A stretch of 64,000 nt of DNA. Origin: SAR202 cluster bacterium bin22. GTDB lineage: Bacteria > Chloroflexota > Dehalococcoidia > Lucifugimonadales > UBA3495. Of this stretch, positions 44,850-53,989 are shown one piece after another. Under the pieces are notes generated by a model, which worked only from the letters and a program-made list of their open reading frames with translations, did not search any database and was not told where the DNA came from. The stretch is taken from the NCBI GenBank assembly GCA_002238505.1, contig MPMM01000017.1:1-64000 (forward strand), given 5' to 3'. The position numbers and the translations under genes were made by a program. Numbering within the stretch: position 1 is the first letter of the stretch; each line of letters begins with the position of its first letter.

Positions 44850-45089
44850 GCGCCGCCGCTCTCCGGCCCCCCGTGGCTCCCTTTCCGCATGCCCCGGAAT
44901 CCTGGCCGCTGCACTGACAAAAGGCCCTCGAAACCCGCTGGGTAACGTCTCCTATGATTGAAGCTAAAGGGCATCTTAGGGGGTCCCAAAATGTACACCC
45001 TCACCAGCTCCAGCACCGAACGAACAACCAGAAACCAACCTACAATCCAATGCGCCGACAGCCGCGGCCGCAACCGAAATTTCCCAGGT

Positions 45090-45300
45090 TTTTGACCACA
45101 CCGCCCAAGACTTTCCCGTTATAATCATTAACAGCCGGACAAAAAAGAAGCCTGCGGATATCAGATGCCAACGGTCTGCCCGGTCCAGCCCGGCTCTCAC
45201 CCGCCCAGTTTGTGCGCTCCAGGGAGGCCCTCACACTATTCCAATAGTAGGGACGGAGTGGCCTAATAGCCCTGTCCCACCCCAGGGATGGACGCCGGAC
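45090..45300 (+). promoter_or_regulatory. Leader L3: diverged copy
   Basis: TATAAT at 45120-45125 is embedded in the shared block ending TATAATCATT. Then follow AAGAAGCCTGCGG, GCTCTCACCCGCCC and GCTCCAGGG, aligned with L4 and L5. The short-ORF start is lost. A GGGAC...GTCCC stem-loop at about 45250-45280 replaces the terminator. Similarity to L4/L5 also extends upstream of the box. The next gene starts at 45381. Confidence 0.5.
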
Positions 45301-45380
45301 CTGGCCGTGTCTGCTTGCATTATGGCCCCGGGTTTATCATTAGAATTCTCACCAAAGCAAACCCAAAGGAAAAACCAGCT

Positions 45381-45851
45381 TTGAGCACGAAAGTGGCAAC
45401 CCAGACCGGTCAGCAGACGCCACCCCGGAAACCCAGTCCTGCCCGAGCCAGCAGGGAGGCCAGGAGAAAATTGCTCAACGAGGCTGAGCGGACGGCAGAC
45501 CTGGCCGCAGCCCACCACAGTCCTGGCAGCCCTGAATTCAGGCAACAGGCACACTGTCTCCTCGAGGCAGCCATAGCCTGGCTGGAATCAGCCGTTAAGG
45601 CGACACAGGACGCAGAGAATGTGCTCAGGCCCAACCCCAGCTTTCGCCAGGCAAACAAGCCCCCCAACCCCAAGGACCGACCCGGGGCCATGAAGTACCG
45701 CAGCTGCCTCCTATACTGGGCCAGCCAGTACGCCTGGGACGAGCACGACGGCCTGGACGCCCAGGAGTCAGCCCGCTACCTGGTCCTCACCGCCTACTTG
45801 GGTTACCAGAAAAGGGTGCAAGAAAAGCCGCAGCAACAACCCGCACGCTAA
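45381..45851 (+). CDS. Hypothetical protein, TTG start
   Basis: 156 residues from TTG 45381, ten bases after AAAGGA. Basic proline-rich N-terminus, then a helical domain (CLLEAAIAWLESAVKATQDA) and a C-terminal part rich in aromatics (CLLYWASQYAWDEHDG, ARYLVLTAYLGYQKR). No family recognised. It lies directly behind leader L3. Confidence 0.55.
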   Translation: MSTKVATQTGQQTPPRKPSPARASREARRKLLNEAERTADLAAAHHSPGSPEFRQQAHCLLEAAIAWLESAVKATQDAENVLRPNPSFRQANKPPNPKDRPGAMKYRSCLLYWASQYAWDEHDGLDAQESARYLVLTAYLGYQKRVQEKPQQQPAR

Positions 45852-46279
45852 CGGATCCAGGTTTCGAAAGACCTTTCCAATCAAGGTCGTCAGGAGTTGA
45901 ACATACTGCCGACAACGGGACTGTTCTTCTTGCCATGAAAGGCAATAACCCCTAGGCCTGAGCGGCTTGTCCAACTACGTCAACGTAACGTCCGAGAAGG
46001 CTGAACTAGGGTCTGTTTACATTCAGATTTAGAGAGGTCTTAATTGGTGTTGGTCGCCAATTCGGTCTATTTGGAAGGACCGGTTACACGAATAGAGCGG
46101 GCATTTTGTCTTGTTCGCGGAACTCTGTTTATAACAGCGGGAATCTTGGACCCGGAGACGGCGCAGGCAATTGCTAGCTCTTGTTTTGGATATCAAATAC
46201 TTTACTGGCAGACAGAGTATCTGTAGGAAAGGCCACTACTTTCCTCTTGCAGGCCGGCAGAATTAATTGTCGTCTATCA
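45852..46279. other. Intergenic, nothing recognised
   Basis: No supported gene before leader L4. Confidence 0.35.
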
Positions 46280-46650
46280 CATCCCCAGGGAATACTGCCC
46301 CGAGAGATTCCAACCCTGAACGGGCCACCAACAAAGTTACCAGTCAGCGGCCCAGCAGCTGCGGCCGCACATTTTATTTCCCATCCTTATTAACCCACCC
46401 ACCCGGTTTTTCCCTATATAATCATTGTTGCCGGGCCAACAAGAAGCCCGCGGAAACTAAATCTCCACGGGCAACCCGGTGCAGTGCAGCTCTCACCCGC
46501 CCTGTCCGTGAACTCCAGGGTGTCGTTACCACCATGGAACCTGTCCCTCAATATAGCAGGTCGCCCCAGACCGGGCGGCCGACAGCAGGACATATCCGCC
46601 GAGGTGCCCCTTGGGTAACTCGGTATATAATTCCCATAGAATAACCGACT
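46280..46650 (+). promoter_or_regulatory. Leader L4 within a ~295-bp repeat
   Basis: TATAAT at 46417-46422, the hairpin GCCCGCGGAAACTAAATC...CACGGGC, then GTCGTTACCACCATGG and a short ORF (46534-46644) starting MEPVPQYS. A CCGAG...CTCGG hairpin at about 46597-46625 is followed by an A/T-rich tail. The block 46280-46572 is an inverted copy of 50111-50405. No gene starts right after it; the nearest on this strand is at 47032. Confidence 0.55.
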
Positions 46651-47031
46651 TAATCTTTCTTGTGGATGCTTCGCCGCGCGACTCGTCCTAAGCGGTACCG
46701 TTTTCTATGTCCAAGAGCAGGACCACAGAAATGTCACGGATGGTAGCAAGTACCGGTAACAGGGCATCCTCTACTTCCCCTACCGAAGGCATAGTCATGC
46801 TGCGAAGCCAAGGCTCCAGTGGTTCTGGTCGCATACAGAACCTCCGGCGAGATTTCCTTCACGCTGAAAAGGGTACACTCCGACACAGATCCCCCCGAGA
46901 CACTGGGCTTCAATCCCCTGCCAACAATTGGACAGGACGTCTTCAAATCCAGTCTCAACCCCTGCCCATGACAGGACACGCCCCGACGCAAGCGATGCGC
47001 CCGCACCAATTTAGCCATAGTGAGGCAACCA

Positions 47032-48243
47032 ATGGAACCTTTTGAAGCGATGGGCATTTTCTGGGAGCCCGACAGTCCCAGTCGGACGCATCAAGGGATA
47101 TTGACCCTCGACGATGGACAAAATATGAACTTAAAGCTGGCCGGATTCGGCTCGGCAACAATACAAAATGTCGGTCCTGAGCCCAGAAAGATAATGTTGA
47201 CTGACACGGGTGAAGTGATCCATGGGAGTACAACCGCAGGTCTTGTTTCACTGTTGGGATGGTACAAGACAGATTCTAGCAGTGGGAGCGATCTGTCAGA
47301 ATCATGGGCAATGGAAACGGTCGAGGCGGTCGAATTGGTAGTTGGAGCCCATTTTGACCTTTCCATTCCGATTTTGAGTTGGACGGTGAAACTTGAGGCA
47401 GTAAAAGAATGGGTCCACCTCGGATTGCGCCGATTGAACAAGACTTTTGACCACGGCGAAACCGGAGTGGGCACACTTCACATCGGTGCAGCGCAAAACA
47501 GACGAATGGACGCGACTGGAGAACATGTCACCGACATAACCATGGCTACGATGGTGTACAACGTACCCCAAGATATTGACCAGGCCAGAAGAGACATGGT
47601 TGCTCTGGATCAAATACTAACTCTCTCAACGGGTGTCCAACCCCCACTCCAGGACGTGACTATGGGGAGCGACGGACTTCAATCACCATTCGAATTCCAT
47701 AGTAAAGCGTTGCAAGGACCGCGAAGTACCTACGAGCCATCCGCATTCCACGCACCGCTGGCCTACGAAGCTATTGCAGGCTCCGCAGGCATAGCAAAGT
47801 GGATACAACGCCACGAAAACTTCGCGCTACCACTGCATGCGATGCTGAATATGCAAAGACATCATGCGCCCGACACCGTCTCCGAGCTTGACTTCCTGTC
47901 GGCTTGGCTAGCGGTGGAGTTCTATCTAGGACAAAAGAGCAAAAACCACGAAAATTTGGAGGAGTTCGCAGAACAATTCTTCACGAAAGAGGAAAAGCAA
48001 ATCATTGACCTCAAGAAATGGGCCAAGGTAGCAGCCAAAGCCAGGAATGATATCGTACACATGAATGAACCCCAACCTGAACCAACGTTATGGTTAAACA
48101 GTATCGACGTTTTGAAGATGCTAGTGGTACGCAAAATGCTTGCCTTGTGCGGTCTAGATTGGAAAGGATGCACAATGGGTTACGGGCATAACCAGACGCT
48201 TTACCGATTATCGCACGCTGTTAAGCAAGAGGGCGGCGCTTGA
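47032..48243 (+). CDS. ApeA-like HEPN abortive-infection protein
   Basis: 403 residues from ATG 47032, seven bases after GAGG. The N-terminus (MGIFWEPDSPSRTHQGILTL) matches the ApeA N-terminal beta domain, with its G-x-F/W-W-x-P opening. The C-terminal HEPN domain carries the RNase motif R-x4-H at about Arg338-His343 (KARNDIVHM). ApeA proteins are single-gene anti-phage systems thought to cleave RNA on infection. Both halves look intact. The region from the preceding leader copy (46.6 kb) to the ATG has no other gene. Confidence 0.8.
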   Translation: MEPFEAMGIFWEPDSPSRTHQGILTLDDGQNMNLKLAGFGSATIQNVGPEPRKIMLTDTGEVIHGSTTAGLVSLLGWYKTDSSSGSDLSESWAMETVEAVELVVGAHFDLSIPILSWTVKLEAVKEWVHLGLRRLNKTFDHGETGVGTLHIGAAQNRRMDATGEHVTDITMATMVYNVPQDIDQARRDMVALDQILTLSTGVQPPLQDVTMGSDGLQSPFEFHSKALQGPRSTYEPSAFHAPLAYEAIAGSAGIAKWIQRHENFALPLHAMLNMQRHHAPDTVSELDFLSAWLAVEFYLGQKSKNHENLEEFAEQFFTKEEKQIIDLKKWAKVAAKARNDIVHMNEPQPEPTLWLNSIDVLKMLVVRKMLALCGLDWKGCTMGYGHNQTLYRLSHAVKQEGGA

Positions 48244-48443
48244 TTTCATGCATTGCCACCAACGCCGTAGCCCGGGACTGTTAGGAGTCTTAGATCCCTG
48301 GTTTAGTCGAACAGGTCATCAGGACGAGGGCTTCCTTATAGGCTTAAACACCCTCCACTAAACGCGGGACTGGGAACGAATTGGGGGACGCGGCTGGGCG
48401 GTAACTGTTGGACTCGTTGTTTACTAAATTTCAATAGGAATGC

Positions 48444-48465
48444 CCGCGCAGATGCGCGGATTTTA
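48444..48465 (+). terminator. Terminator after ApeA-like gene
   Basis: CCGCGC/GCGCGG stem (about 48444-48459) with four-base loop, followed by ATTTTAGG. About 200 bases after the stop. Confidence 0.5.
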
Positions 48466-48498
48466 GGATCCAATAAACGAATTCATGAGGATGATGAC

Positions 48499-48615
48499 AT
48501 GGAAACAATAGCCACGGTCATTACAACGGATGGCTTCATGTACGGGACGATGTTCGGCGTCTTTGGCATGGTTTCCTCGGCATCAAATGCAACAATTTCA
48601 AGGCAGACTGGATGA
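48499..48615 (+). CDS. Possible 38-residue ORF
   Basis: METIATVITTDGFMYGTMFG followed by a short hydrophobic stretch, with GAGGA seven bases before the ATG. Overlaps repeat D1. Weak. Confidence 0.25.
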   Translation: METIATVITTDGFMYGTMFGVFGMVSSASNATISRQTG

Positions 48616-48728
48616 GTAGAATTCGTCACAGCGGCACCCCACTGATCCTAACGGATTTCGACAACTGCACTGCGGATTCGTATCGGGTTCAAGTCCGGAA
48701 CCGAGTAGCGGAATTTTCTCTGGGTTCT
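48530..48728 (-). repeat. Repeat D1
   Basis: On the minus strand: GAGAAAATTCCGCTACTCGG, AAGTCCGGAAC on the complement, then GATCAGTGG and TGTGACGAATTC, ending near ACCATGCC. It matches 53990-54170 in inverted orientation. It supplies the last 23 codons of the lipoprotein gene (RKFRYSVPDLNP). Confidence 0.65.
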
Positions 48729-49802
48729 CAGCAGGGCGTCCCTTTCCTCGGTGGTTCTGGTGAGCCTGAACTCGGCCCTCAGGCACCTTTCCGGCAGCCG
48801 GACGCAATCGTCGTGGGCCTGGTCATTGACCAGGAGCAGGAGGGTGTGGGCCTCCGAATCCGGCGTTATCTCTCTTCCGATGCCGGAGGCGTTTACGAGC
48901 AGGTACCTGCTGACGGCCCCGTCGTAGACATGTTCCGCCAGGTCGTTGAGCCGTTCTCCCTGGGTGTTCCCTTCGGGGCACCACTGGGCCTCTTCCGGCG
49001 ATGGGCCGTGTTGTGGCCTGTTGATAACGTCACCCGGGTTAACCTGGATCTGGCCGGTCCATTCGGGGTCCGGCGGGTTTACGGTGCGGGGATAGCCGTC
49101 TCTGTAGCTGTCGCAGTCCAGGGCGGCGAAGATCCGGCCGCCTTCTGCGGCGTGGACCCTTATTGACTGTTCCTGGAGCGTGAACCGTAACAGGTAACCG
49201 GGGACGGTGGCCATGGTGTACATGTAGCCGTCGTGGGCGCAGCCCATGCTGCCGTCGTTCCAGGTTACGGGTGTGACGGACTGCAGGGTCATTTCTTCCT
49301 GCTGGTCGGGTGTCAGGGCCAGTTCCTGGGCCAGAACCTGGCGGGCCAGCCTGATGTACTTGCCGTCTTTATGAGCAGCTGCTGGGATTGCGCTGGGAGC
49401 CAGTGGCTCCATGTCGGGCGTCCTTAGCTCCTCCGGTTGGGGTGGGGTGGCGGTATTGTCCCTGGGGGATTTGCCTGCGGGTGCGGGAGGTGCTGCGGGT
49501 GGCACGGACGTTTCGGCGGGCAATGTCCTGGCAAGGGCCCCAACCGGCAGCTCAGCTGTCCTCTCCGGCGATGGTGTGGATGTAGCTGCTGCGGGATCAC
49601 TGGTGGCGGTTCCCGCGGTCAACAGCGTGGACACGTCCGGCGGCGGTAGGTTGGAGATCTGCCTTGGAGATGCCGCCAATGGGGTGGTTGTCCCCGGGGG
49701 CGTGGTCGTACCCGAGCATGCTGTGATGACGGCTGCCGCCGTCACCGCCGCCAGGAAGATCCACGCGAGGGTTCTGCTCTCCAGCCAGTGAGTTGCTCTC
49801 AT
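48648..49802 (-). CDS. Lipoprotein with repeat-derived C-terminus
   Basis: 384 residues from ATG 49802, ten bases after GGGAG. MRATHWLESRTLAWIFLAAV leads to the lipobox ITAC. A long Pro/Thr/Ala-rich tether (to about 140) precedes a globular domain with WNDGSMGCAHDGYMYT, GYLLRF, FAALDCDSYRDG and a C-terminal part NASGIGREITPDSE. The last 23 residues are encoded by repeat D1, so the native C-terminus has been replaced. A decayed paralogue lies at 54537. Leader L5 lies upstream on the same strand. Confidence 0.65.
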   Translation of the reverse strand: MRATHWLESRTLAWIFLAAVTAAAVITACSGTTTPPGTTTPLAASPRQISNLPPPDVSTLLTAGTATSDPAAATSTPSPERTAELPVGALARTLPAETSVPPAAPPAPAGKSPRDNTATPPQPEELRTPDMEPLAPSAIPAAAHKDGKYIRLARQVLAQELALTPDQQEEMTLQSVTPVTWNDGSMGCAHDGYMYTMATVPGYLLRFTLQEQSIRVHAAEGGRIFAALDCDSYRDGYPRTVNPPDPEWTGQIQVNPGDVINRPQHGPSPEEAQWCPEGNTQGERLNDLAEHVYDGAVSRYLLVNASGIGREITPDSEAHTLLLLVNDQAHDDCVRLPERCLRAEFRLTRTTEERDALLRTQRKFRYSVPDLNPIRIRSAVVEIR

Positions 49803-49984
49803 CCCACCTGCGCTCCCTGCTAGGGTTGGAGGCTCTCCGTGAAGCAGTCTTAGGTTACGCATTCCGCCTGAAGGGCGTATCCGTCGTGGTGGCCGTGGGC
49901 CTTGGAGTCCATGATGGTCGACCCGTTTATTCTTTCCTCTGGCATGCTTGGTCCTCAGGTATATTCGACTTAGTTACCCTTGCG

Positions 49985-50405
49985 CTGTGGTGCCTCCGGC
50001 CGGAGGCAATAAAAAGACCCACATCCCTATATGGACGTGGATCGAGTGGATTCCGAGGAGGGTAGTTCGCCCAGCGGCGACGTTTGCGGGTTGCGCCTTC
50101 GGGGGTGTCGCCCGGTCTGGAGCGACTGCTATATTCTTGTACAGGTTCCATGGTGGTAACGACACCCTGGAGCTCACGGACAGGGCGGGTGAGAGCCGCA
50201 CTGCACCGGGTTGCCCGTGGAGATTTAATTTCCGCGGGCTTCTTGTCTGCCCGGTACCAATGATTATATCGGGAAAGTCTTGGGCGGAGGGGTTAATAGT
50301 GATGGGAAATAAAATGCGCAGGAGTCGCTGGCGGTGCGTTGGCTGGTAACTTTGTTGTTGGCCTGGTTAGGGTTGGAATCTCTCGGGGCAGTATTCTTTG
50401 GGAAT
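49985..50405 (-). promoter_or_regulatory. Leader L5 within a ~295-bp repeat
   Basis: On the minus strand TATAAT lies at 50263-50268, then the GCCCGCGGAAATTAAATC...CACGGGC hairpin, GTCGTTACCACCATGG, and a short ORF (50151 to 49927) starting MEPVQEYS. A terminator (stem 50017-50026 with 50033-50042) followed by TCTTTTTATT lies inside that ORF. The lipoprotein gene starts 125 bases past the ORF. A perfect 18-bp palindrome, TGCCTCCGGCCGGAGGCA, is at 49991-50008. Confidence 0.65.
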
Positions 50406-50504
50406 GGGGCAGAAGCGGCACTCCGAGGCGCTGGGGACCTTCATGGGTGCCGTATTGTCAAGGGCGGCGGATTGCCGTAGGGAGATTGGTCAAGTGTTGT
50501 TTAA

Positions 50505-50984
50505 TCAGCCAGCATTATCCTGCGGTTGTGGCGGATAAGGTCTCCATTTGGAAAGGCCGGCCAAAGTAGTTGCGTGTCCTTTTTGAGTATCCCGGTTCTC
50601 CATTGCAGCATCAGGCAGAATGATATCGGCATGGAAACGATTTCCTGGCTTGGGAGTGTCGTGCACGACACAAGAATTCCCTCGAGTTGCTTCGGCATTC
50701 ACTACGGCCCATCCGCAAAATGTGTTGGGGGGGTCTGGTCGATTTGCCGCTACCTCCTTCGCGTCCGCAACAACTTCGGGAAGGCCGTCGTGCTCGGCAT
50801 CTGCAACGGTAAGTCGGTCAACCGACAGTTCATTAACATCTTCTTTTTCAAGAAAGAGATGGAATGGAATACGGTTCTTAGCCGCATCCTTGGCGGCTGA
50901 ACGAGAAAATATTCGCCGTCCCAACTTTTCCCAATCCCCCACCGGGCCGGGGCTACTGACGGGATCGGGATTACTGGCAGCCAT
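50505..50984 (-). CDS. Hypothetical protein, third gene of operon
   Basis: 159 residues. Its ATG overlaps the upstream stop by one base (TAATG). A strand-rich soluble protein with FSRSAAKDAAKNRIPFHLFL and WAVVNAEATRGNSCVVHDTP; the C-terminus is proline-rich. Mid-region DAEHDGLPEVVADAKEVAAN is acidic. No family assigned. Confidence 0.55.
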   Translation of the reverse strand: MAASNPDPVSSPGPVGDWEKLGRRIFSRSAAKDAAKNRIPFHLFLEKEDVNELSVDRLTVADAEHDGLPEVVADAKEVAANRPDPPNTFCGWAVVNAEATRGNSCVVHDTPKPGNRFHADIILPDAAMENRDTQKGHATTLAGLSKWRPYPPQPQDNAG

Positions 50985-51649
50985 TAGGCCGGTTCTGCAC
51001 CCAGTTCATGCAGGGCTTCCCGAATGAAACCGTCGGGCAACTGACGCGCAGTATCGTAGCGGGCTCTCCGCTGCTCGTTATCTATGGTAACCAGACACAG
51101 TGCGCCGCCGTCGGAGCCACACATTGTCACTGCTATCCGTCCGTTGGCACCGCGGGCGTCAATCGCTATATATCCATCGGGTGCCGGATAGACACCGTAA
51201 CGGCGCGGTGAGATGCGGTACATTGTCTTTAGGAGCCGCTCAGCATTGGTGAAGGCTAGTTCTGACGGAACTTCAAGCCCGTCCTCTTTCGCATCAACCT
51301 TTACCTCCTTGAGATCCTGCAGCGCCTCCTCAAGTTCAGCAGGAACTTGACGGTTCTCTGCCTTGCTATGTGCATACTGAAGAAGAAGGTGGGAGAAGAA
51401 CTCCTCTAGGTATGCTGGTCCCGAAACCCTTGATCCAATGGCCGTCGCTTGTTCATTCTGAGCGTTAAGTACACGCTGGAGAAATGGGTTTACAGTGTGA
51501 TGTTGTCCGACGAAAACAGCGTAGGCCGCTTTCGGATTTTCAAGCGGTGTCACTCCGAAAGTGCGTTCTCCTGTGTCCAAATAATTTTCCAACGTCGTGC
51601 CCCTGCCCCGGTTCCATCCCGTGCCCTGGACAGACCGATGTTGCGTCAT
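50984..51649 (-). CDS. Hypothetical protein, second gene of operon
   Basis: 221 residues from ATG 51649, eight bases after AAGGAG. The N-terminal half is helical (YLEEFFSHLLLQYAHSK, LEEALQDLKEVKVDAKEDG). The C-terminal half is an alpha/beta domain (RRYGVYPAPDGYIAIDARGA, RIAVTMCGSDGGALCLVTID). It sits between two genes with 0-22 base spacing, so the operon is secure. No catalytic motif recognised. Confidence 0.6.
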   Translation of the reverse strand: MTQHRSVQGTGWNRGRGTTLENYLDTGERTFGVTPLENPKAAYAVFVGQHHTVNPFLQRVLNAQNEQATAIGSRVSGPAYLEEFFSHLLLQYAHSKAENRQVPAELEEALQDLKEVKVDAKEDGLEVPSELAFTNAERLLKTMYRISPRRYGVYPAPDGYIAIDARGANGRIAVTMCGSDGGALCLVTIDNEQRRARYDTARQLPDGFIREALHELGAEPA

Positions 51650-51671
51650 TTTTCGACTCCTTCTTTCGGGT

Positions 51672-52352
51672 TCAACCAAAATAGAATTGGGTTGCTAGTT
51701 CTACAAATCCGTAAATGTCTTGGTTTAAGCCTTCTAAAACAGAGTTGATAAACTCGTCCTGGGAATCTGCGGGCAAGTTTTCCATATTACGAAAAGCTAG
51801 ACCTCCGAGTTGTACTTCAATGACAGCGTTGTCCAAAATGGCTTCAGAAGCAAATAAGGCAATATTTTTTTCAGGAAACTCGTATGACAACCTTATTTGT
51901 GCTTCTGGAGTAGCACCGCTAGAGGTCGCTCGCTGCGCCAAGCCATGTAAGGGTGAAAAAGTCAGTCCCTCTCCTTGGTTTTCAATTCTTAATGTTCCCC
52001 GCCATTCCGTTATGATGGCCTTGTATTCAACTGCTAAGGGTGTTACCCCCAAGTAGCGAGCGATGACGTTAGGAACCGCTATTTCTTCCAAGTTCAATGT
52101 TGGACCCGCCTGTGCAACTTTGAAGTAGTCCTCTCCGGCAGTCACGGACAGTCCATTTGTGTAATCTACTTGGGAAAATCTTGATTCAATGATTACCGGT
52201 AGATCCAATTGCCAAGCAGGGTCCACGACTTCGTTAAATCTAAGGAAATCGGGGTTAATGTGCGGGGGGGAAAAGCGGGATGCGGCCAAATGGATCAGCA
52301 CCATACTGTGCTCTACTTCCATTGGGTTGTTCTGCGGAGTGCCTTCTACCAT
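51672..52352 (-). CDS. Hypothetical protein, first gene of operon
   Basis: 226 residues from ATG 52352 with AGGGA upstream; ATG 52322 is an alternative. The sequence is beta-rich, with VIIESRFSQVDYTNGLSV, VEYKAIITEWRGTLRI and a hydrophobic C-terminus. It resembles a capsid- or SecB-like beta fold only loosely; no family is claimed. It leads the three-gene unit running to 50505. Confidence 0.55.
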   Translation of the reverse strand: MVEGTPQNNPMEVEHSMVLIHLAASRFSPPHINPDFLRFNEVVDPAWQLDLPVIIESRFSQVDYTNGLSVTAGEDYFKVAQAGPTLNLEEIAVPNVIARYLGVTPLAVEYKAIITEWRGTLRIENQGEGLTFSPLHGLAQRATSSGATPEAQIRLSYEFPEKNIALFASEAILDNAVIEVQLGGLAFRNMENLPADSQDEFINSVLEGLNQDIYGFVELATQFYFG

Positions 52353-52656
52353 CGGGTTAATCCCTGTAGGGTGTCGACCTTGGGATTTTTGTCTTAGTGT
52401 CCATGTTGTGTAAGATTGAGGGTGGCGGCATGATGCAAGGATAGGGTTTGCGATTCAGGAAGGCCTGCAGGCGCTTACCTTTAAGTTTATGCAATGCCCA
52501 TTTTATCACACCTCACACTTGTCCTAAACACCCCCGGCTCGCCGTCTCCGGTCTCAATCAACTCCTGACCTTTTTCCTGGCCCAGCGTTCTGGCGCCCCG
52601 TTCATATACTTGGCCCGTACCTTTGCAATCATCTCAACCCAACTCCTTGCACTGGC
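52353..52656. other. Intergenic, no clear signal
   Basis: About 300 bases between two minus-strand genes; a weak TTGCAT/TCTTAC promoter pair may serve the three-gene operon. Confidence 0.3.
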
Positions 52657-53898
52657 CTAGAGGTTATCGGAATTGTTCCTTTGCTTCTGGCGCCCATTTT
52701 TAATGCCTCGAGCTGCCGTTATTAGACGTGGCATTGCCACTTTCTCTACCCCATCGGGAGAGCTTTCCCTTCTAGCAGGGGTAAAGGTTAACACTCGCCC
52801 ATCATTGCCTTCCATTTCAAAACTAAGGTCAAACCCCCTATATGGGGAAAGCAATCTTTGGGGAATCATAGCTACTTCCAACAACACCTGAGTGTGCCGC
52901 CAGTAAGTATAACTTTGGTAAGCTTTGGGTTCTGGTCTTTTGGCCTGATCTACGTTGCATATTAATATGTCGGTGACGATAGAAAGTGACCTTGCGGTTA
53001 GACAAAGTGGCATGTCAAGCCCGGAACCTGAGGGCCCCTTGTCGAAAGGTTGGCTTCTGCCCAGATCATTGAATATGGCTCTCGCGTCGTTGTGAACGTA
53101 AGCGTTGGTTTCGGCGTACATGAACAACCCTGAAATTTCGTTGCCGACTGTTGTATCTGAATACCCTACTGCCTTAGCTCGGGCTGGAATGCCCATTGGG
53201 TTATTCTTGCGAGTCCAACCTATGTCTCTATCCAGTTGCCAACCCTGATACTTCTTTTTCAGCTTGGCTAGCTCGGGGTTGTTAGCGTCTTGCGAGCGTA
53301 GGACTGCGGCGGTGGCCCAGTCACGGAATCTCTCCCCTCTGTCGTTAGTACCTTCTTGAGCAATGAATGCCATGTTGACTTCTATCTCAAATATAGACCT
53401 CCAAATCATAAATGCTGCCTCTGCATGCCCCCTCTGGCATAGGTCCGCTACGGCTCTTGCCAAGTCGCAGACCTTGCAATGCATTGCGACCTGGAATGTC
53501 TGCCTAAATTCTGGCGGTTGTCCATCCGTAATACCTTGTCTGTGAATCTTTATTACGGACTCCGAACACTCTTCAGCGCTAGCTACAGCAGCGCGTAGCC
53601 ACTCCAGCGACTTACCCCACTCGGTTTCCACCTCTACTTCTATGGCTTCTTGGTGAGCTTCGAGAGGCGTTTGGGGATACCTAGGCGATGCTTTTACAGT
53701 CCAGAGGCCGAAGGAGAGCGCGGCAGCAATGGCTATCAACAATAGCACAACTATTTGCTGACCCAGAGTGAAACCACCGTAATGGACTACTACATACCCA
53801 CCTACTGGAAGTGCGACTGCAATAGCTCCAGCTGCAAGGCTACCAAGGAGCAGTTTTCGGTTGATCCGAATGGAGGAGCGCAGATTTTCAGACCACAT
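52657..53898 (-). CDS. DUF5677-like membrane protein
   Basis: 413 residues. Two membrane segments lie near the N-terminus, KLLLGSLAAGAIAVALPVGG and IVVLLLIAIAAALSFGLW. Then follows a large helical domain with CDLARAVADLCQRGHAEAAF, WRSIFEIEVNMAFIAQ and RGERFRDW, the pattern of DUF5677. Such proteins occur near defence genes and may sense cell-surface or phage cues; the role is unproven. Start ATG 53898 is not backed by a strong ribosome site. Confidence 0.6.
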   Translation of the reverse strand: MWSENLRSSIRINRKLLLGSLAAGAIAVALPVGGYVVVHYGGFTLGQQIVVLLLIAIAAALSFGLWTVKASPRYPQTPLEAHQEAIEVEVETEWGKSLEWLRAAVASAEECSESVIKIHRQGITDGQPPEFRQTFQVAMHCKVCDLARAVADLCQRGHAEAAFMIWRSIFEIEVNMAFIAQEGTNDRGERFRDWATAAVLRSQDANNPELAKLKKKYQGWQLDRDIGWTRKNNPMGIPARAKAVGYSDTTVGNEISGLFMYAETNAYVHNDARAIFNDLGRSQPFDKGPSGSGLDMPLCLTARSLSIVTDILICNVDQAKRPEPKAYQSYTYWRHTQVLLEVAMIPQRLLSPYRGFDLSFEMEGNDGRVLTFTPARRESSPDGVEKVAMPRLITAARGIKNGRQKQRNNSDNL

Positions 53899-53989
53899 AG
53901 TTTCTTCGAATCCTATTTGTTGAGCTATTCAGTCTGGGAAAAGCCCTATTCCGATCCTACAACTCGCCGCCGCCGCAATGGGCAACTGT

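Noticed and set aside
46707-47045. 112-codon plus and 107-codon minus frames before the ApeA-like gene
   Set aside because: Low-complexity Ser/Arg-rich translations without ribosome sites, overlapping each other.
48660-48700. T-arm-like GGGTTCAAGTCC suggesting a tRNA
   Set aside because: No acceptor, D or anticodon stems fit; the sequence is part of repeat D1 and of a coding frame.
48612-49166. 184-codon plus frame over the lipoprotein gene
   Set aside because: Antisense to a lipoprotein with clear signal peptide, lipobox and ribosome site.
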